From the NCBI RefSeq assembly GCF_963259705.1, contig NC_081861.1, forward strand, positions 102,419,726-102,483,725: a DNA stretch of 64,000 bases, in the 5' to 3' direction. This DNA is from Myotis daubentonii (Eukaryota > Chordata > Mammalia > Chiroptera > Vespertilionidae). A program made the translations under genes and the position numbers. The notes beneath the pieces were generated by a model, which had not been told where the DNA came from, did not search any database, and saw nothing but the letters and a program-made list of their open reading frames with translations. This document shows positions 1 through 10,786 of the stretch, one piece after another. The stretch's first letter is position 1. The number at the start of each line of letters is the position of its first letter.

Positions 1-2040
1 TGTTTCCATGCCTCTGATTCTATTTTATTCATCAGCATATTTTGTTCATTAAATCGCTTGCTCACTTATTTTGATTTTTAGGTTCAATTGTTGATAGATA
101 TGTATTTATTGCCATTTTATTGTTCATATTTTTTATCTTCCTTTTCTTCTCCTTCTTCCTCTTCTTAAAGAATACCTTTCAACATTTCATGTAATACTGG
201 TTTGGTGGTGATGGACCCCTTTAACTTTTTCTTGTCTGTGAAGCTCTTTATCTGACCTTCAATTCTGAGTGATAGTTTTGCTGCATAGAGTAATCTTGGT
301 TGTAGGTCCTTGCTTTTCATCACTTTGAATATTTCTTGCCACTCCCTTCTGGCCTGCAAAGTTTTTGTTCAGAAATAAGCTGACAGTTGTATGGGAACTC
401 CCTTGTAGGTAACTAACTACTTTTCTCTTGTTGCTTTTAAGATTCTTTTTTTGTCACTTGCCCTTGGCATTTTAAATATGATGTATCTTGGTGTGGGCCT
501 CTTGGGTTCCTATTGTTCAGGACTCTCTGCACTTCCTAGACTTGTAAGTCTATTTCTTTCACCAGGTAGGGGAACTTTCCTGTCATTATTTATTCAAATA
601 GGTTTTCAATATCTTGCTCTCTTCCTTCTCCTTCTGGTACTCCCGTAAAATTGGTACACTTGAAGTTGTCCCAGAGGCTCCATACACTATCTTCATATTT
701 TTGGATTATTTTTTCTTCTTGCTCTTCTGATTGGATGTTTTTTGCTTCCTCATGTTGCAATTAATTGATTTGATTCTAGGAATCCTCTACTCTACTGTTG
801 AATCCTTGTAAATTATTCTGTATTTCAGTTAGTGTATGCTTAATTTCTGACTGGTCCTTTTTCAGGTCTTTGAAATTCTCACTCAGATTCTTGAAAGTCT
901 CACTGAATCCCTTGAAGTCCTCATTAAATCCCTTGAAGCTCTCATTAATATCCTTGAGCAACCTTATAACCATTGTTTTGAACTCTGTATCCAGTAGTTT
1001 GCTTGCTTCCATTTCTTTTATTTGTGACATGTTTCTGTGTCTCGCATTTTGGCTGCTTCCCTGTGTTTGTTTATATGTATTAGGTAGAGGTGTTATGTTC
1101 CTGGAACTGGTAGAGTAGCCTTGTGTAGTAGGTGTCCTGTAGGGCCCAGTGGCTCAGTCTCCCCAATAACCTGACCTGGGTACTCTAGGTGCACCCCTGT
1201 GTGGGCTGTGTGCACAGTCTTGTAGTTGAGACTTGATTACTGTTGGTATCATTGGAAGGAATTCACCTCCAGGCCAATTGGCTGTGAGGACCAGCTTCAA
1301 CTATAATGGGAGAGTTGCTGTGCAGGAAACACCCCTATGTGGGGCTTTTGTGTTCACTGAGTCTGCCCTTGGAGTGGGTCACTTATGGATGTGTAGAGTT
1401 ATAATTTGGTATGGTCTGAAGCTGTCCACTGGATGCACTGGCTCTGGGGCCTCCTGGGATGTGCAAAGTCAGCCACTGCCTGGGTAACCCAGTAGGAGCT
1501 ACAGAGAGATATGCAGATGGCTTCTACTTGTATTCGGTTTGGAAGTGCTCAGGCGAGGCCCAGCTGTGAGGCAAGGCAGGCTGGTGCTAGTTCCAGGTCT
1601 TGAGCCTTTTGTTAATAGGTCTGGGTCACATTGATTCCAGGTGCTGATTTTTTAGAGATTTTAGAAAAGTCTGAAGCCTGAGCTAGGACAGGCCATTTAT
1701 ATGGCAAAACCACTACAAAGAGCTTGGCTTGGGGTGGGGTCTCAGGGAATCACCAAGGCAGAGTGAACAGTGTGGGCCAGACTGATGGAAACTCAGATAT
1801 GTTTATGTCAGTCTGCTCTATGATTGGGGAGATCTGAGCACAGGAACAATGACAGCTGTGAACACCCCTGTCAGGGAGAAGGCCGCCTCTAAGTTCCTGC
1901 TCCAATGCCAAATAATCCAGTTCCTCCTCGTATGTCCCTGGATCCCCCAAAGCTGCTGCCCAGCACTGGAGCTCATAGGCAACAGGACTGTGTACGTTCT
2001 TATGCAGGATCTTTAAAAAGACCTACCTGAGGCTCCAGGA
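1..2040 (-). mobile_element. L1/HAL1-like element, ORF1 and 5' leader, decayed
   Basis: Minus-strand L1-type sequence that enters from the left window edge. The C-terminal ORF1 block (minus 359-165) matches the ORF1 C-termini of the better copies elsewhere in the window (shared ARREWQEIFKVM, IEGQIKSFTDK and EMLKGIL). The N-terminal coiled-coil part is minus 1030-776, where four successive FKxxxEx-type heptads can be read. Further right is a long GC-richer leader resembling an L1 5' UTR. Stops and frameshifts separate the pieces, so no protein is expected. The right boundary is approximate; beyond about 2100 a different L1 runs in the opposite direction. Confidence 0.75.
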
Positions 2041-2460
2041 GCATCTGTGTCACTCAGCCACAATCCCTACTGTTTTCTACAGCTCAAAGTTACAGGGACT
2101 TCATCAGAATCTTTATAGGCCAGAAGGGCATGGCATGTAGTATTCAAAGCAATGAAAAGCAAGGATTTGGAACCAAGGCTAATCTATCCAGCCAGTCTAT
2201 CATTCAAAAGAGATTGTGAAATAAAGAGCTTCCCAGACAAAAAAAAGCTAAAGGAATATATCAGCAAATCAGCATTGCAAGAAATGTTAAAGGGACTGCT
2301 GTAATAGTAATAAGAAATATATATAGAGAGAAACATAGGCAAAAGGAATAAAAATGGCAATAAATAATTACTTATCAATAACAACCTTAAATGTAAATGG
2401 ATTAAATGCTCCAATCAAAACACATAAGGTAGCTGAATGGATAAGAAAACATGACCCATA

Positions 2461-3174
2461 GCCCAGATGGCATGGCTCAGTGGTTGAACATCAACCTATG
2501 AACTAGGAGGTCACGGTTTGATTCCTGGTCAGGGCACATGCCCGGGCTGCAGGTTCGATCCCGTGTGGGGCATGCAGGAGGCAGCTGATCAATGATTCTC
2601 TCTCATCATTGATGTTTCTATCTCTCTTCTCTCCCTTCCTCCCTGAAATAAAAAAATATATACTATTGTTGTATCATAAATCAGCGAATGAGATACAAGA
2701 CGCCCTAATAAGCCAATTAATTAGGAGTCGATTATTGCATGTGGCTCAGAGGGAGGTGTCTCTTCCAAATCTCTGAGCCCCGACATAGAGGAAGTGTCTC
2801 ATATTTATACCTTTTGAGCTTCTTTGTCTGTAGGTTTCACAAAGATCTCTGTATAGGTTATTGCTACAGTTAGTTTTTAACCTTGAATACATAATGAGTT
2901 AGTACTTGGCATAAATGGGAATTATTATCAGTATTAGTCTATTTTAGTCTATTACATTGGATGGCTAGCTTGCGAGGTCAGACAGTTAAGTTTATCTTTT
3001 TCTATTATTTGAACTAAATACAAAGTCATTTTACAGAATAACAGACTGTCTTAAAGTGACAGAGTTTATAATGACAGAGTTTACAGGACTAGGGACTATC
3101 TAACAATAGCAGAGAGTTTCAAACAGCAGTTTTTTATACAAGATGGAGGTTACTATGCTTCAGTATATATAAAA
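2461..3174 (+). mobile_element. VES SINE with an LTR in its tail
   Basis: A tRNA-derived VES SINE head (ggctcagtggtt, ggttcgatccc) lies at 2461-2660 and ends in an A/T-rich tail. A perfect 18-bp target duplication (aagaaaacatgacccata) flanks it at 2443-2460 and 3175-3192. The second copy is displaced because a later LTR (2667-3162) landed in the tail. Confidence 0.88.
2667..3162 (-). mobile_element. Solo LTR, ERV1-like (TGAAG...ACAACA type)
   Basis: On the minus strand it begins TGAAGCATAGTAACC and ends in ACAACA. A TATA motif (ggtataaatatg) is followed by a short GAGACACTTCC-type R segment. It sits in the A-tail of the SINE at 2461. Its ends resemble those of the LTR at 46505-47039, so the two are probably one family. 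I found no clean target duplication. Confidence 0.6.
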
Positions 3175-3497
3175 AAGAAAACATGACCCATATATATGCT
3201 CTCTACAACAGACTTACCTCAGAACAAAAGACTCCCACAGGATGAGGGTGAAGTGATAGGAAAAATATTTCCATACAAATGGAAATGAAAAAAAAAGATG
3301 GGGTAGCAATACTCATATCTGACAAAATAGACTTCAAAATGATGGCCATTACAAGAGACAATAAAGGTCACTACATAATAAGGAATTGATCCAAAGAGAG
3401 GACATAACCCTGGTAAACATATATAGGAGCACCTAAACAATGGGAGAGGACCTAAATAAATAGAATCAGAAACAAAAGACATAAAGTAACAAGTGAC

Positions 3498-4243
3498 TGC
3501 TGGGGTCCAGCCCCAGCAGGTCCAGGGGTCCCCAAAGGTGTGGACGGAGTCGGCGAAGAAGGAATGACACGGAGACAGCGTTCAGTTGATCAGCAGCCTA
3601 GCCAGGATCTCTAGCCAGAATCTCCAGCCAAGTTCTGTTCAGGATCTCCAGCGAAGTTCTGGTTAGGATCTCCAGCCAGGTTCTGTGTCCATGTTCTCTT
3701 GCTAGGTTCTCCAGCCAGGTTCAGTCACCAGGTTCTAGTCAGGTTCTCTTGCCATGTTCTATCCAGGTTCTGTAGCCAGGTTCTGTCTCTAGGTTCTTCA
3801 GCCAGGTTCTCTCCAGCGAAGTTCTTCTGTCTCTAGGTTCTGTGTAGGTTCTGTGTCTAGGTTCTGTTCTCTTGGTTCTGTCTTCTAAGTTCTGTGCCCT
3901 GTTTTCTTGTTACATCTGTATTTATACCAGTTGATTCCAATCCTATCAATCTCTATTCCAAAGGTTAGGGCGTTTCTTATCTCCATTCCAGGGAGTAAAG
4001 ATTATGTAGCTTAAGCATGATTGTTCATAGTTAAAGTGATTAATTACCCGCCTGGCACTTAGTTAAGGGGTTTTATTCCCTCCCTAACTTCAGGGGAAAA
4101 TCCCTACCTGGGGAAACAACCTTTCTCAGAGAGGTGACCTTGGTTAAAACACATAGTGCCAAGAAGGTGAGCAAACATATTAAGAACAGTATGCCATATA
4201 TGCCAGGTCCCTTGAAACAGTAAGGATGGACCGGCTCCTGGCA
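3498..4243 (-). mobile_element. Solo LTR, class II-like, with GGTTCT repeats
   Basis: On the minus strand it runs TGCC...AGCA, and it shares most of its sequence with the LTR at 10083-10780. Near-matching 6-bp target copies (agtgac / actgac) flank it, and L1 ORF2 sequence resumes on both sides. Its R/U5 half (3600-3900) is expanded by many degenerate copies of a ccaggttct motif. A TATA-type box (tataaatac on the minus strand) lies near 3915. No internal retroviral genes remain. Confidence 0.8.
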
Positions 4244-4768
4244 ACTGACAACACAGAAATACAAAGGATTGTAAGAAAATACCATGAACAACTATATTCC
4301 AATAAAATGGACAACCTGGATGAAATGGACAAATTTCTAGAAAAATACCATCTTCCAATACTGATTCAGGAAGAATGAAAAAAAACCCCACAAAACTGAA
4401 TAGGGCAAAACAACTGTTGTAATAGAAGCAGCTATAAAAAAGAAGAATAGCTTATCCTTTGAGACAGCATGAAGGACCTGAAGATTGTTATGCTAAGCGA
4501 AATTAGACATTCAGAGAAAGACAAGTGTCACATGATCTCACTCACTTGTGGAATCTAATGAACAAAATAAATTCAGAGACATAGAAGCATGGAACAGACT
4601 GGTAAATTTCAGAAGGAAGGTGGGAGTCGTGGTGGGGTGGTAAGAGATTAACCAAACAATTTACATGCATATATGCATAACTCATGAATACAGACAATAG
4701 TTTGGTGAAGGCCTAAGGGTGGGTGTGGGGTGGAGGGGTTCAATGGTGGGAGGAAAGGGGACATCTGT

Positions 4769-4964
4769 CTAGCTGGCATGGCTCAGTGGTTAAGCTTTAA
4801 GCTATGAACCCAGGAGGTCATGGTTTGATTCCCAGTCAGTGCACATGCCTGGGTTTCAGGATTGATCCATAGTAGGGGGCATGCAGGAGGCAGCCAATCA
4901 ATGATACTTTCTCCCTCTCCCTTCCTCTCTGAAATCAATAAAAAATATATATTTTTATAAAGTG
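4769..4964 (+). mobile_element. VES SINE
   Basis: tRNA-like head, CT-rich region and gaaatcaataaaa tail. The 12-bp duplication ggggacatctgt flanks it at 4757-4768 and 4965-4976, inside an L1 3' UTR. Confidence 0.9.
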
Positions 4965-5139
4965 GGGGACATCTGTAATCCTTTCAACAATAAAGGTAAT
5001 TTTTTTAAAAAAGCTGGGGCTCTGGGTTTGGACCCCAGTTCTTCCACTTGCTACTAGGTCACATTATGACATTTGTGGGCCCTAGGTGCTTTTATATTGT
5101 GGGCCCCTTCCTCCATTAAAAAAAGTACACAAACCCCAG

Positions 5140-5350
5140 AGGGAAGGCAGGGGAGGTTGGGAAGGGGGGTGGTAAGAGATTAACCAGAGGACTTGTATGC
5201 ATGCATATAAGCATAACCAAGGGACACAGACAGTAGGGGGGCGAGGGCATATGTTGGGGGATGGGAGCAGCCAGGGAGAGGTCAATGGGGGGGAGGGAAA
5301 AGAGACATATGTAGTACTTTCAACAATAAAGAATTTAAATAAAAAAAATA
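5140..5350 (+). mobile_element. L1 3' UTR fragment
   Basis: G-rich L1 3' end (gtaagagattaacc, tatgcatgcatataagcataacc) ending in caacaataaag and an A-rich tail. The antisense equivalent is seen at 24230-24561. Confidence 0.75.
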
Positions 5351-5399
5351 CAAAGAATAGACTCTACAACTATGTTGGTATAAAGGCAAATATCCTATA

Positions 5400-5647
5400 C
5401 TAGAGGTCCAGTGCACAAATTCGTGCACAGGTGGGATCTGGCCAGCCCGCTCCGATCAGCCCAGGGGGAGGGGACATGGGAGGTTGGCTGGCCAGCCCAA
5501 CCCCTGATCAAAGGGGGGTGTCAATCGATGGGGGAGGTGGTGTCCAGCCAAGGGGAGGGGCCACGGGTGGTTGGCCGGCTGGCCCCACCTCTGGTCGAAC
5601 TACCAGTTGAGGGGACAGTTTTCATATTAGCCTTTTATTATATAGGA
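5400..5647 (-). mobile_element. HeliBat-type Helitron, short complete copy
   Basis: On the minus strand it starts TCCTATATAATAAAAGG and ends with a palindrome (gtgcacgaatttgtgcac) followed, 12 bases on, by CTAG. This is the Helitron layout, and it lies between A (5399) and the next element. At 248 bp it has no coding capacity. Confidence 0.85.
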
Positions 5648-6477
5648 CTAGAGGCCCGGCGCACAAAAATTTGTGCACTCGGGGGGGTGGGGGGGGACCT
5701 TCAGCCCAGCCTGTGCCCTCTCACAGTCTGGGACCCCTTGGGAGATAACGACCTGCTGACTTAGGCCTGCTCCCGGGTGGCAGAGGGGGGGCCCAATCCC
5801 TAGGTGCAGCCCCTGGTCAGGCTCAGAGCAGGGCCGACTGGGGAGTTGGGGCACCACCCCCTGTCATGCACAGAGCAGGGCCGATCAGGGGGTTGAGGAG
5901 CTCCTCCCTGTCACTCACAGAGTAGGGCCGATAGGGGAGTTGGCGCACCACCCCGTCATACACAGAGCAGGGCGGATCAGGGGGTTGGGGCACCGCCCTC
6001 TATCACCCACAGAGCAGGGCCGATCAGGGGTTTGGGGCGCCGCCACTGTCACACTCAGGGCAGGGCCGATGGGGAGGTTATGGCTCTACCCCATCACACA
6101 CAGAGCAGGGCCCGTGGGCGGGGGGTTGGGGTGCCGTCCTCTATCACCCACAGAGCAGGGCCGATCAGGGGTTTGGGGCGCCGCCACTGTCACACTCAGG
6201 GCAGGGCCGATGGGGAGGTTATGGCTCTACCCTGTCACACACAGAGCCGCAGGGCGATCAGGGGGTTGGGGAGCTCCCCCCCTATCAGGCACAGAGCAGG
6301 GCCGATCAGGGGGTTGGGGCGCCTTCCCCTGTCAGGAACAGAGCAGGGCAGATACGGAGGTTGTGGCCCCGCCCCCTGTCACACACAGAGCCACAGGGCA
6401 ATCAGGGGGTTTGGGCGCTGCCCCCTGTCACGCTGATCCCAGTGCCGGGAGGCATATTACCCTTTTACTATATAGGA
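5648..6477 (-). mobile_element. HeliBat-type Helitron with minisatellite interior
   Basis: On the minus strand, 5' TCCTATATAGTAAAAGGG and 3' palindrome (tgcacaaatttttgtgc) plus CTAG. It starts exactly where the previous Helitron ends. The centre is a GC-rich tandem array. Open frames there (for example + 5940-6536) are repeat artefacts. Confidence 0.82.
5820..6440. repeat. Minisatellite, about 46-bp unit
   Basis: Tandem units built on cacagagcagggccgatcag followed by ggttgggg and a C-rich part. Spacing is about 45-47 bp at the left, and blocks of two to three units repeat again near 6000-6250. It lies wholly inside the HeliBat at 5648-6477. Confidence 0.8.
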
Positions 6478-7112
6478 TAGAGGCCTGGTGCATGGGTGGG
6501 GGCTGGCTGGTTTGCCCTGAAGGGTGTCCTGGATAAGGGTGGGGGTCCCCACTGGGGTGCCTGGCCAGCCTGGATGAGGGGATGATGGCTGTTTGCAGCT
6601 GGTCACACACCCTTCAGGGTGGGGGCCCCCACTGGGGTGCCTGGCCAGTCTGGTTGAGGGGCTGAGGGCTGTTTTCAGGCTGGGACTGAAGCTCCCAACT
6701 GCACCTTTTTTTCTTTTCTTTTTTTATTCTGGGCCAGCTTTAGCTCTGGCTCCAGCTCTGAGGCCTCTCCTGCTGAAAGCAGGTATCTGGTTTGTTTAGG
6801 TTCTATAATCGAAACTCTGTATCAACTCCAGCTCTGAGATCCCAGCCAGCTGAAAGCTGGTTTCTGGGGTTTTGTTTAACTTCTATATTTGTCACAATGT
6901 TTCTTAAACTGCAAGCTCAGAGGCCGGCAGCGGCAGGCGGGGAACATTGGAGTCCTCCATCACTGAAGCAAGCAAGCCTCATGTTCAGTTTAAGCTGCCT
7001 GGCTGCCGGCTGCCATCTTGGCTGGCAGTTAATTTGCATATCTCGCTGATTAGCCAATGGGAAGGGTAGCGGTCATACGCCAATTACCATGTTTCTCTTT
7101 TATTAGATAGGA
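6478..7112 (-). mobile_element. HeliBat-type Helitron
   Basis: Minus-strand copy. The 3' terminus at 6478 lacks the first base of the CTAG complement (tagaggcctggtgca). The 5' terminus at 7112 reads TCCTATCTAATAAAAG on the minus strand. It meets the next HeliBat head to head. Confidence 0.75.
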
Positions 7113-7816
7113 TAATAAAGAGGTAATATGCAAATTGACCATCATGCCCTTGCACAAGATGGCTGCCCCCATGTGGTCACAAGATAGACGCCCCCATGTA
7201 GTCATAAGATGGCCATGCCTATGTTGTCACAAGATGGCCACCACAAGATGGTCGGCAGAGGAGGGCAGTTGGGGGTGAACAGGCTAGCAGGGGAGGGCAG
7301 CTGGGGGTGATTGGGCCAGCAGGGGAGGGCAGTTAGGAATGACCAGGTTGGCAGGGGAGGGCAGTTGGGGGTGACCAGGCCTGCAGGGGAGGGCAGTTAG
7401 GGGCGACCAGGCCTGCAGGGGAGGGCAGTTAGGGGCGACCAGGCCTGCAGGCAAGGGAAGTTGGGAGCAATTGGGCTGGCAGGGGAAGGCAGTTGGGGGC
7501 AATCGGGCTGGCAGGGGAGGGCAGTTGGGGGTGATCGGGCTGGCAGGGGAGCAGTTAGGCATCAATCAGGCTGGCAGGGGAGTGGTTAGAGGGTGTTCAG
7601 GCTGGCAGGCAGAAGTGGTTAGGGGCAATCAGACAGGCAGGCAGGCAGGCAGGCGAGCAGTTGGAGTCAGCAATCCCGGATTGTGATGTGGAATCAGGCC
7701 TAAACCAGCAGTCAGACATCCCCCGAAAGGTCCCAGATTGGAAAGGGTGCAGGCTGGGCTGAGGGACAACTCCCTCCCACCCCCCAATACATGAATTTCA
7801 TGCACCAGGCCTCTAG
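7113..7816 (+). mobile_element. HeliBat-type Helitron, plus strand
   Basis: Starts taataaagaggtaatatgc (first few bases of the usual 5' end missing) and ends with palindrome catgaatttcatg and CTAG at 7813-7816, followed by T. Its interior carries 'caagatggctgcccc'-type HeliBat sequence and a minisatellite. Confidence 0.85.
7255..7660. repeat. Minisatellite, about 31-bp unit
   Basis: Roughly a dozen degenerate copies of a unit containing gcaggggagggcagttgggg followed by a gaccaggcct-like part. It belongs to the HeliBat at 7113-7816. Confidence 0.8.
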
Positions 7817-8029
7817 TATTAATATATATTAAAACATTTTCTCCAACCTAAATATTCATTTTTTTCTGATTTAAGAAAAGACAATAAAACCTTTTTAATG
7901 GCTCCTTAAAGCATCATGGGCACTAGGCACTGTATCTACTGTGCCTAATGGATAAATCAGCCCTATTTATTACCTTTATGACCTTGGAATAGATATTTAA
8001 ACTCTCAGAGACTCAGATTCCTCATCCAT

Positions 8030-8214
8030 AAAATGGATGGCCTGACCAGGGGAACAATAATTCATTCATTTAACCTAAGATTAACTGATTGTATTAACTG
8101 CTTGAGCAGCTCTATAACATGGTTGGTCCATTGAACAAAATCTTTAATTCTTTATAATTTCTTAAAGATTGCCAACAATAAGTATTTTGACGGGGCTTAT
8201 AAGCGACAGAAATT
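8030..8214 (+). repeat. 185-bp direct duplication, copy 1
   Basis: From aaaatggatggcctgacc to gacagaaatt, this matches 9847-10031 in the same orientation. The only differences I see are near the right end (aagcgacag versus aaacaacag). Copy 1 runs on into an old MaLR-like LTR fragment; copy 2 does not. Confidence 0.9.
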
Positions 8215-8335
8215 TCTTTCTCACAGTTCTGGAGGCTGAAGTCCAAGATCAGGGAGACAGCATGGCCCAGTGAGGGCCCTCTTCCAGGTCACATACTTCT
8301 CTTTGTGTCCTCACATGGTAGAAGGGATCCAACAG
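8200..8335 (-). mobile_element. MaLR (MLT1/MST-like) LTR fragment
   Basis: Contains the mammalian-wide motif tctcacagttctggaggctg, then aagtccaagatca and tcctcacatgg. The fragment at 46365-46504 is the same type. Confidence 0.6.
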
Positions 8336-8519
8336 TAAGTATTTTCAAAATTATATCTATAGTCCTTTAATATCTTATAATGTATTGATCTCAGCTTGAA
8401 AACTTCAATCCTATAACATTTAGTTTATTCTTATATTAGAGTGTTTAATTTCATGTAGCATAATTTACCTGTGCATGTGAATCCACCTCTCTGTAAATTA
8501 TTGCTCAAGAACAGGGATC

Positions 8520-8660
8520 ATGAGAGAGAAACATCTATCAGCTGCCTCCAACTGGGGATTTAGCCCACAACCTGGGCATGTGCCCTGACTGGGAATCGAA
8601 CCCGTGACCTCTTGGTGCATGAGATGACAATCCACTGACCCACACCGACCAGGCTCTAAC
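8520..8660 (-). mobile_element. VES SINE, 5'-part fragment
   Basis: Reverse-complement VES head (gggaatcgaacccgtgacctc, gacccacaccgaccaggc) with a short body and no clear A-tail. Confidence 0.75.
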
Positions 8661-9846
8661 TACTTTTTAAAGCCAGACTAGCAATAAGGTCAGTGGGTTA
8701 TATCTGAGGCTAGGACCAGCAGATGATTCCAGGATGGATTAAGCCATAAAGCAAGATAATCTCAGTTAGGAAAGGAGCAGATAGGTGGCAATCTCAGCAC
8801 CTCTTAGTAGAATTTGCGGGTCCATCATTCTTAAGCTGGGTTTTCCAGCCTCATCCAAAGACGTCAAGGGCAGTGAGAGCCTATGCCCTATTCTGCCTGA
8901 GTCACACTGCAACTCCTCACTTTGCCACCTAAAAGCAGCTGGCCTAACGCCTGGGATGGGAAAGGTCAGGGTGCCCAAAGCCTCTTCCGCTTTGATAGCT
9001 CCCTAGTGTCTGGGAACTAAGTAAATGGCAGCTTTCAGGATCAGCCTCTTGCATAATATTGTAATTTAAGATCAAGCCTTCTCAGTATTAATGCTCCCCT
9101 GCCCCACCCCTCCCCCATACCAACCCCACCTTTACTTCCAACCCCTCCCAGAACTGGTTTTTGTTGAGTAAGTGAAACTATGCCTTGGTAAATGACACAG
9201 TAGCTTTCAGTTCCCCTCTTGGATTTTGCTGAAATGGCCCAGGAATTTAGACATGGTTCTAGCCCCCCAACAGGGTCAAGAGGATTTCTGCAACCACCTC
9301 AGCCATATAGAGCATTTCTTCCCCTGCCCCTTTCCATTGTTTCCATGGCTCCTCAGTTCAGTTCTGCTTTCCTCCAGAAGCACAAGCAACTCCAGCTGGT
9401 GGATAACATACCAAGAGGCTGTGGGCTGAGCATGAACCTGGTGGCTCAGTACTCAGTATAAAACTTTTGGCTTGAGTAACTTGGTGGGAATTGGACAATT
9501 AATTGAATTCCAGATTACAAATGAGGAAACTGAGGCTAAGACAAGTATATAATTTGAGGATAGCTGGTAAGTGACAGAGCTGGAATTTAAAGCTAGGTTT
9601 TGCAGACTTCAGAGCTGAGCCTACTTTAGGTTTAGTCAGACCAAAAACTTCCTGCCCCTTTTCCTATTTTCCAGGAATGGGATGGTTTGATAAGATCAGG
9701 TGCTCTCCATAGGATTTTTGACTGGGCTTTAGAGAATGCAAAGGCTTCAAGCTTCTTAGGGTCCAGGCAATGTGCAACCAATCAGCAATCCTGCCTGCTG
9801 AGAGATGAAATGGTGAATGACTTGTATCAGGCCTGTACACAAATCC
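8661..9846. other. Single-copy stretch, nothing assigned
   Basis: No repeat family or exon recognised. Short open frames here (for example + 8785-9006 and + 9219-9461) overlap in several frames and show no protein motifs. Confidence 0.5.
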
Positions 9847-10031
9847 AAAATGGATGGCCTGACCAGGGGAACAATAATTCATTCATTTAACCTAAGATTA
9901 ACTGATTGTATTAACTGCTTGAGCAGCTCTATAACATGGTTGGTCCATTGAACAAAATCTTTAATTCTTTATAATTTCTTAAAGATTGCCAACAATAAGT
10001 ATTTTGACGGGGCTTATAAACAACAGAAATT
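9847..10031 (+). repeat. 185-bp direct duplication, copy 2
   Basis: Partner of 8030-8214, 1.8 kb downstream. The sequences outside the 185 bp differ from copy 1 on both sides. Confidence 0.9.
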
Positions 10032-10082
10032 ATAGAAAACCTTTTCTGTTGACTTTCTTAAAGGGGCAATGCAGGGCTTCAC

Positions 10083-10780
10083 TGCCGGGAGCCGGTCCAT
10101 GCTTGCTGTTTTAAGGGACCTGGCATATATGGCATACTGTTCTTAATATGTTTGCTCACCTTCTTGGCACTATGTGTTTTAACCAAGGTCTCTGAGAAAG
10201 GTTGTTTTCCCCAGGTAGGGATTTTCCCCTGAAGTTAGGGAGGGAATAAAACCCCTCAACTAAGTGCCAGGCGGGTAATTAATCCCTTTAACTACGAACA
10301 ATCATGCTTAAACTACATAATCTTTTCTCCCTGGAATGGAGATAAGAAACGCCCTAACCTTTGGAATAGAGATTGATAGGATTGAATCAACTGGTATAAA
10401 TACAGTTGTAACAAGACAGAAACACTCAGAACTCAGAACACAGAACTCATGAGACAGAATTCAGAACACAGAACTTAGAACACAGGGCTTGGAAGACAGG
10501 ACCAAGAGAGACAGTGCCTAGGCACAGAACCGAACCTGGCTGGAGATCTCAGACAGAACCTGGCTGGAGAACCTAGCGAGGGAACATGGCCACAGAACCT
10601 GGCTGGAGATCCTAAGCAGAACCTCTCTGGAGATCGAGACCAGAACTTGGCTGGAGATCCTGGCTGGAGATCCTGGCTAGGCTGCTGATCAACTGAACGC
10701 TGTCTCCGTGTCATTCCTTCTTCGCCGACTCCGTCTACACCTTTGGGAACCCCTGGACCTGCTGGGGTTGGACCCCGGCA
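10083..10780 (+). mobile_element. Solo LTR, class II-like, with perfect 6-bp TSD
   Basis: Begins TGCCGGGAGCC and ends GACCCCGGCA, with inverted-repeat ends. The 6-bp duplication cttcac flanks it at 10077-10082 and 10781-10786. A TATA box (ggtataaatacag) lies near 10393, and acagaacctggctggaga repeats lie downstream. A 6-bp duplication suits betaretrovirus-like (class II) integration. No internal genes are attached, so it is a recombination-derived solo LTR. Confidence 0.9.
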
Positions 10781-10786
10781 CTTCAC

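Larger units (their letters stand above)
2108..5010 (+). mobile_element. L1 fragment (end of ORF1, start of ORF2, 3' end), interrupted
   Basis: Plus-strand L1. An ORF1 C-terminal segment at 2108-2304 is followed by the first codons of ORF2 near 2354 (AINNYLSITTLNVNGLN, start of the endonuclease domain). More ORF2 sequence follows at 3193-3497 and 4244-4400, then 3' UTR ending in caacaataaagg near 4990. A large part of ORF2 is deleted. A VES SINE (2461-3174), a solo LTR (3498-4243) and another SINE (4769-4964) interrupt it, and the flanks of each rejoin to L1 sequence. Confidence 0.8.

Noticed and set aside
1..2463. A single L1 with twin-priming inversion at about 2040-2108
   Set aside because: The ORF1 C-terminus is present in both halves with different sequences, so two different elements are adjacent.
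5940..6536. A 198-codon plus-strand ORF and a 134-codon overlapping one
   Set aside because: Both are translations of the 46-bp minisatellite in a HeliBat; the 'protein' is only the repeat in two frames.
7255..7660. Regularly spaced repeats that might suggest a CRISPR array
   Set aside because: Units are contiguous and degenerate without unique spacers, they lie in a Helitron, and the genome is mammalian.
8785..9461. Overlapping ORFs on both strands in single-copy DNA
   Set aside because: Less than 85 codons each, no motifs, no splice logic, and codon content as expected from chance.
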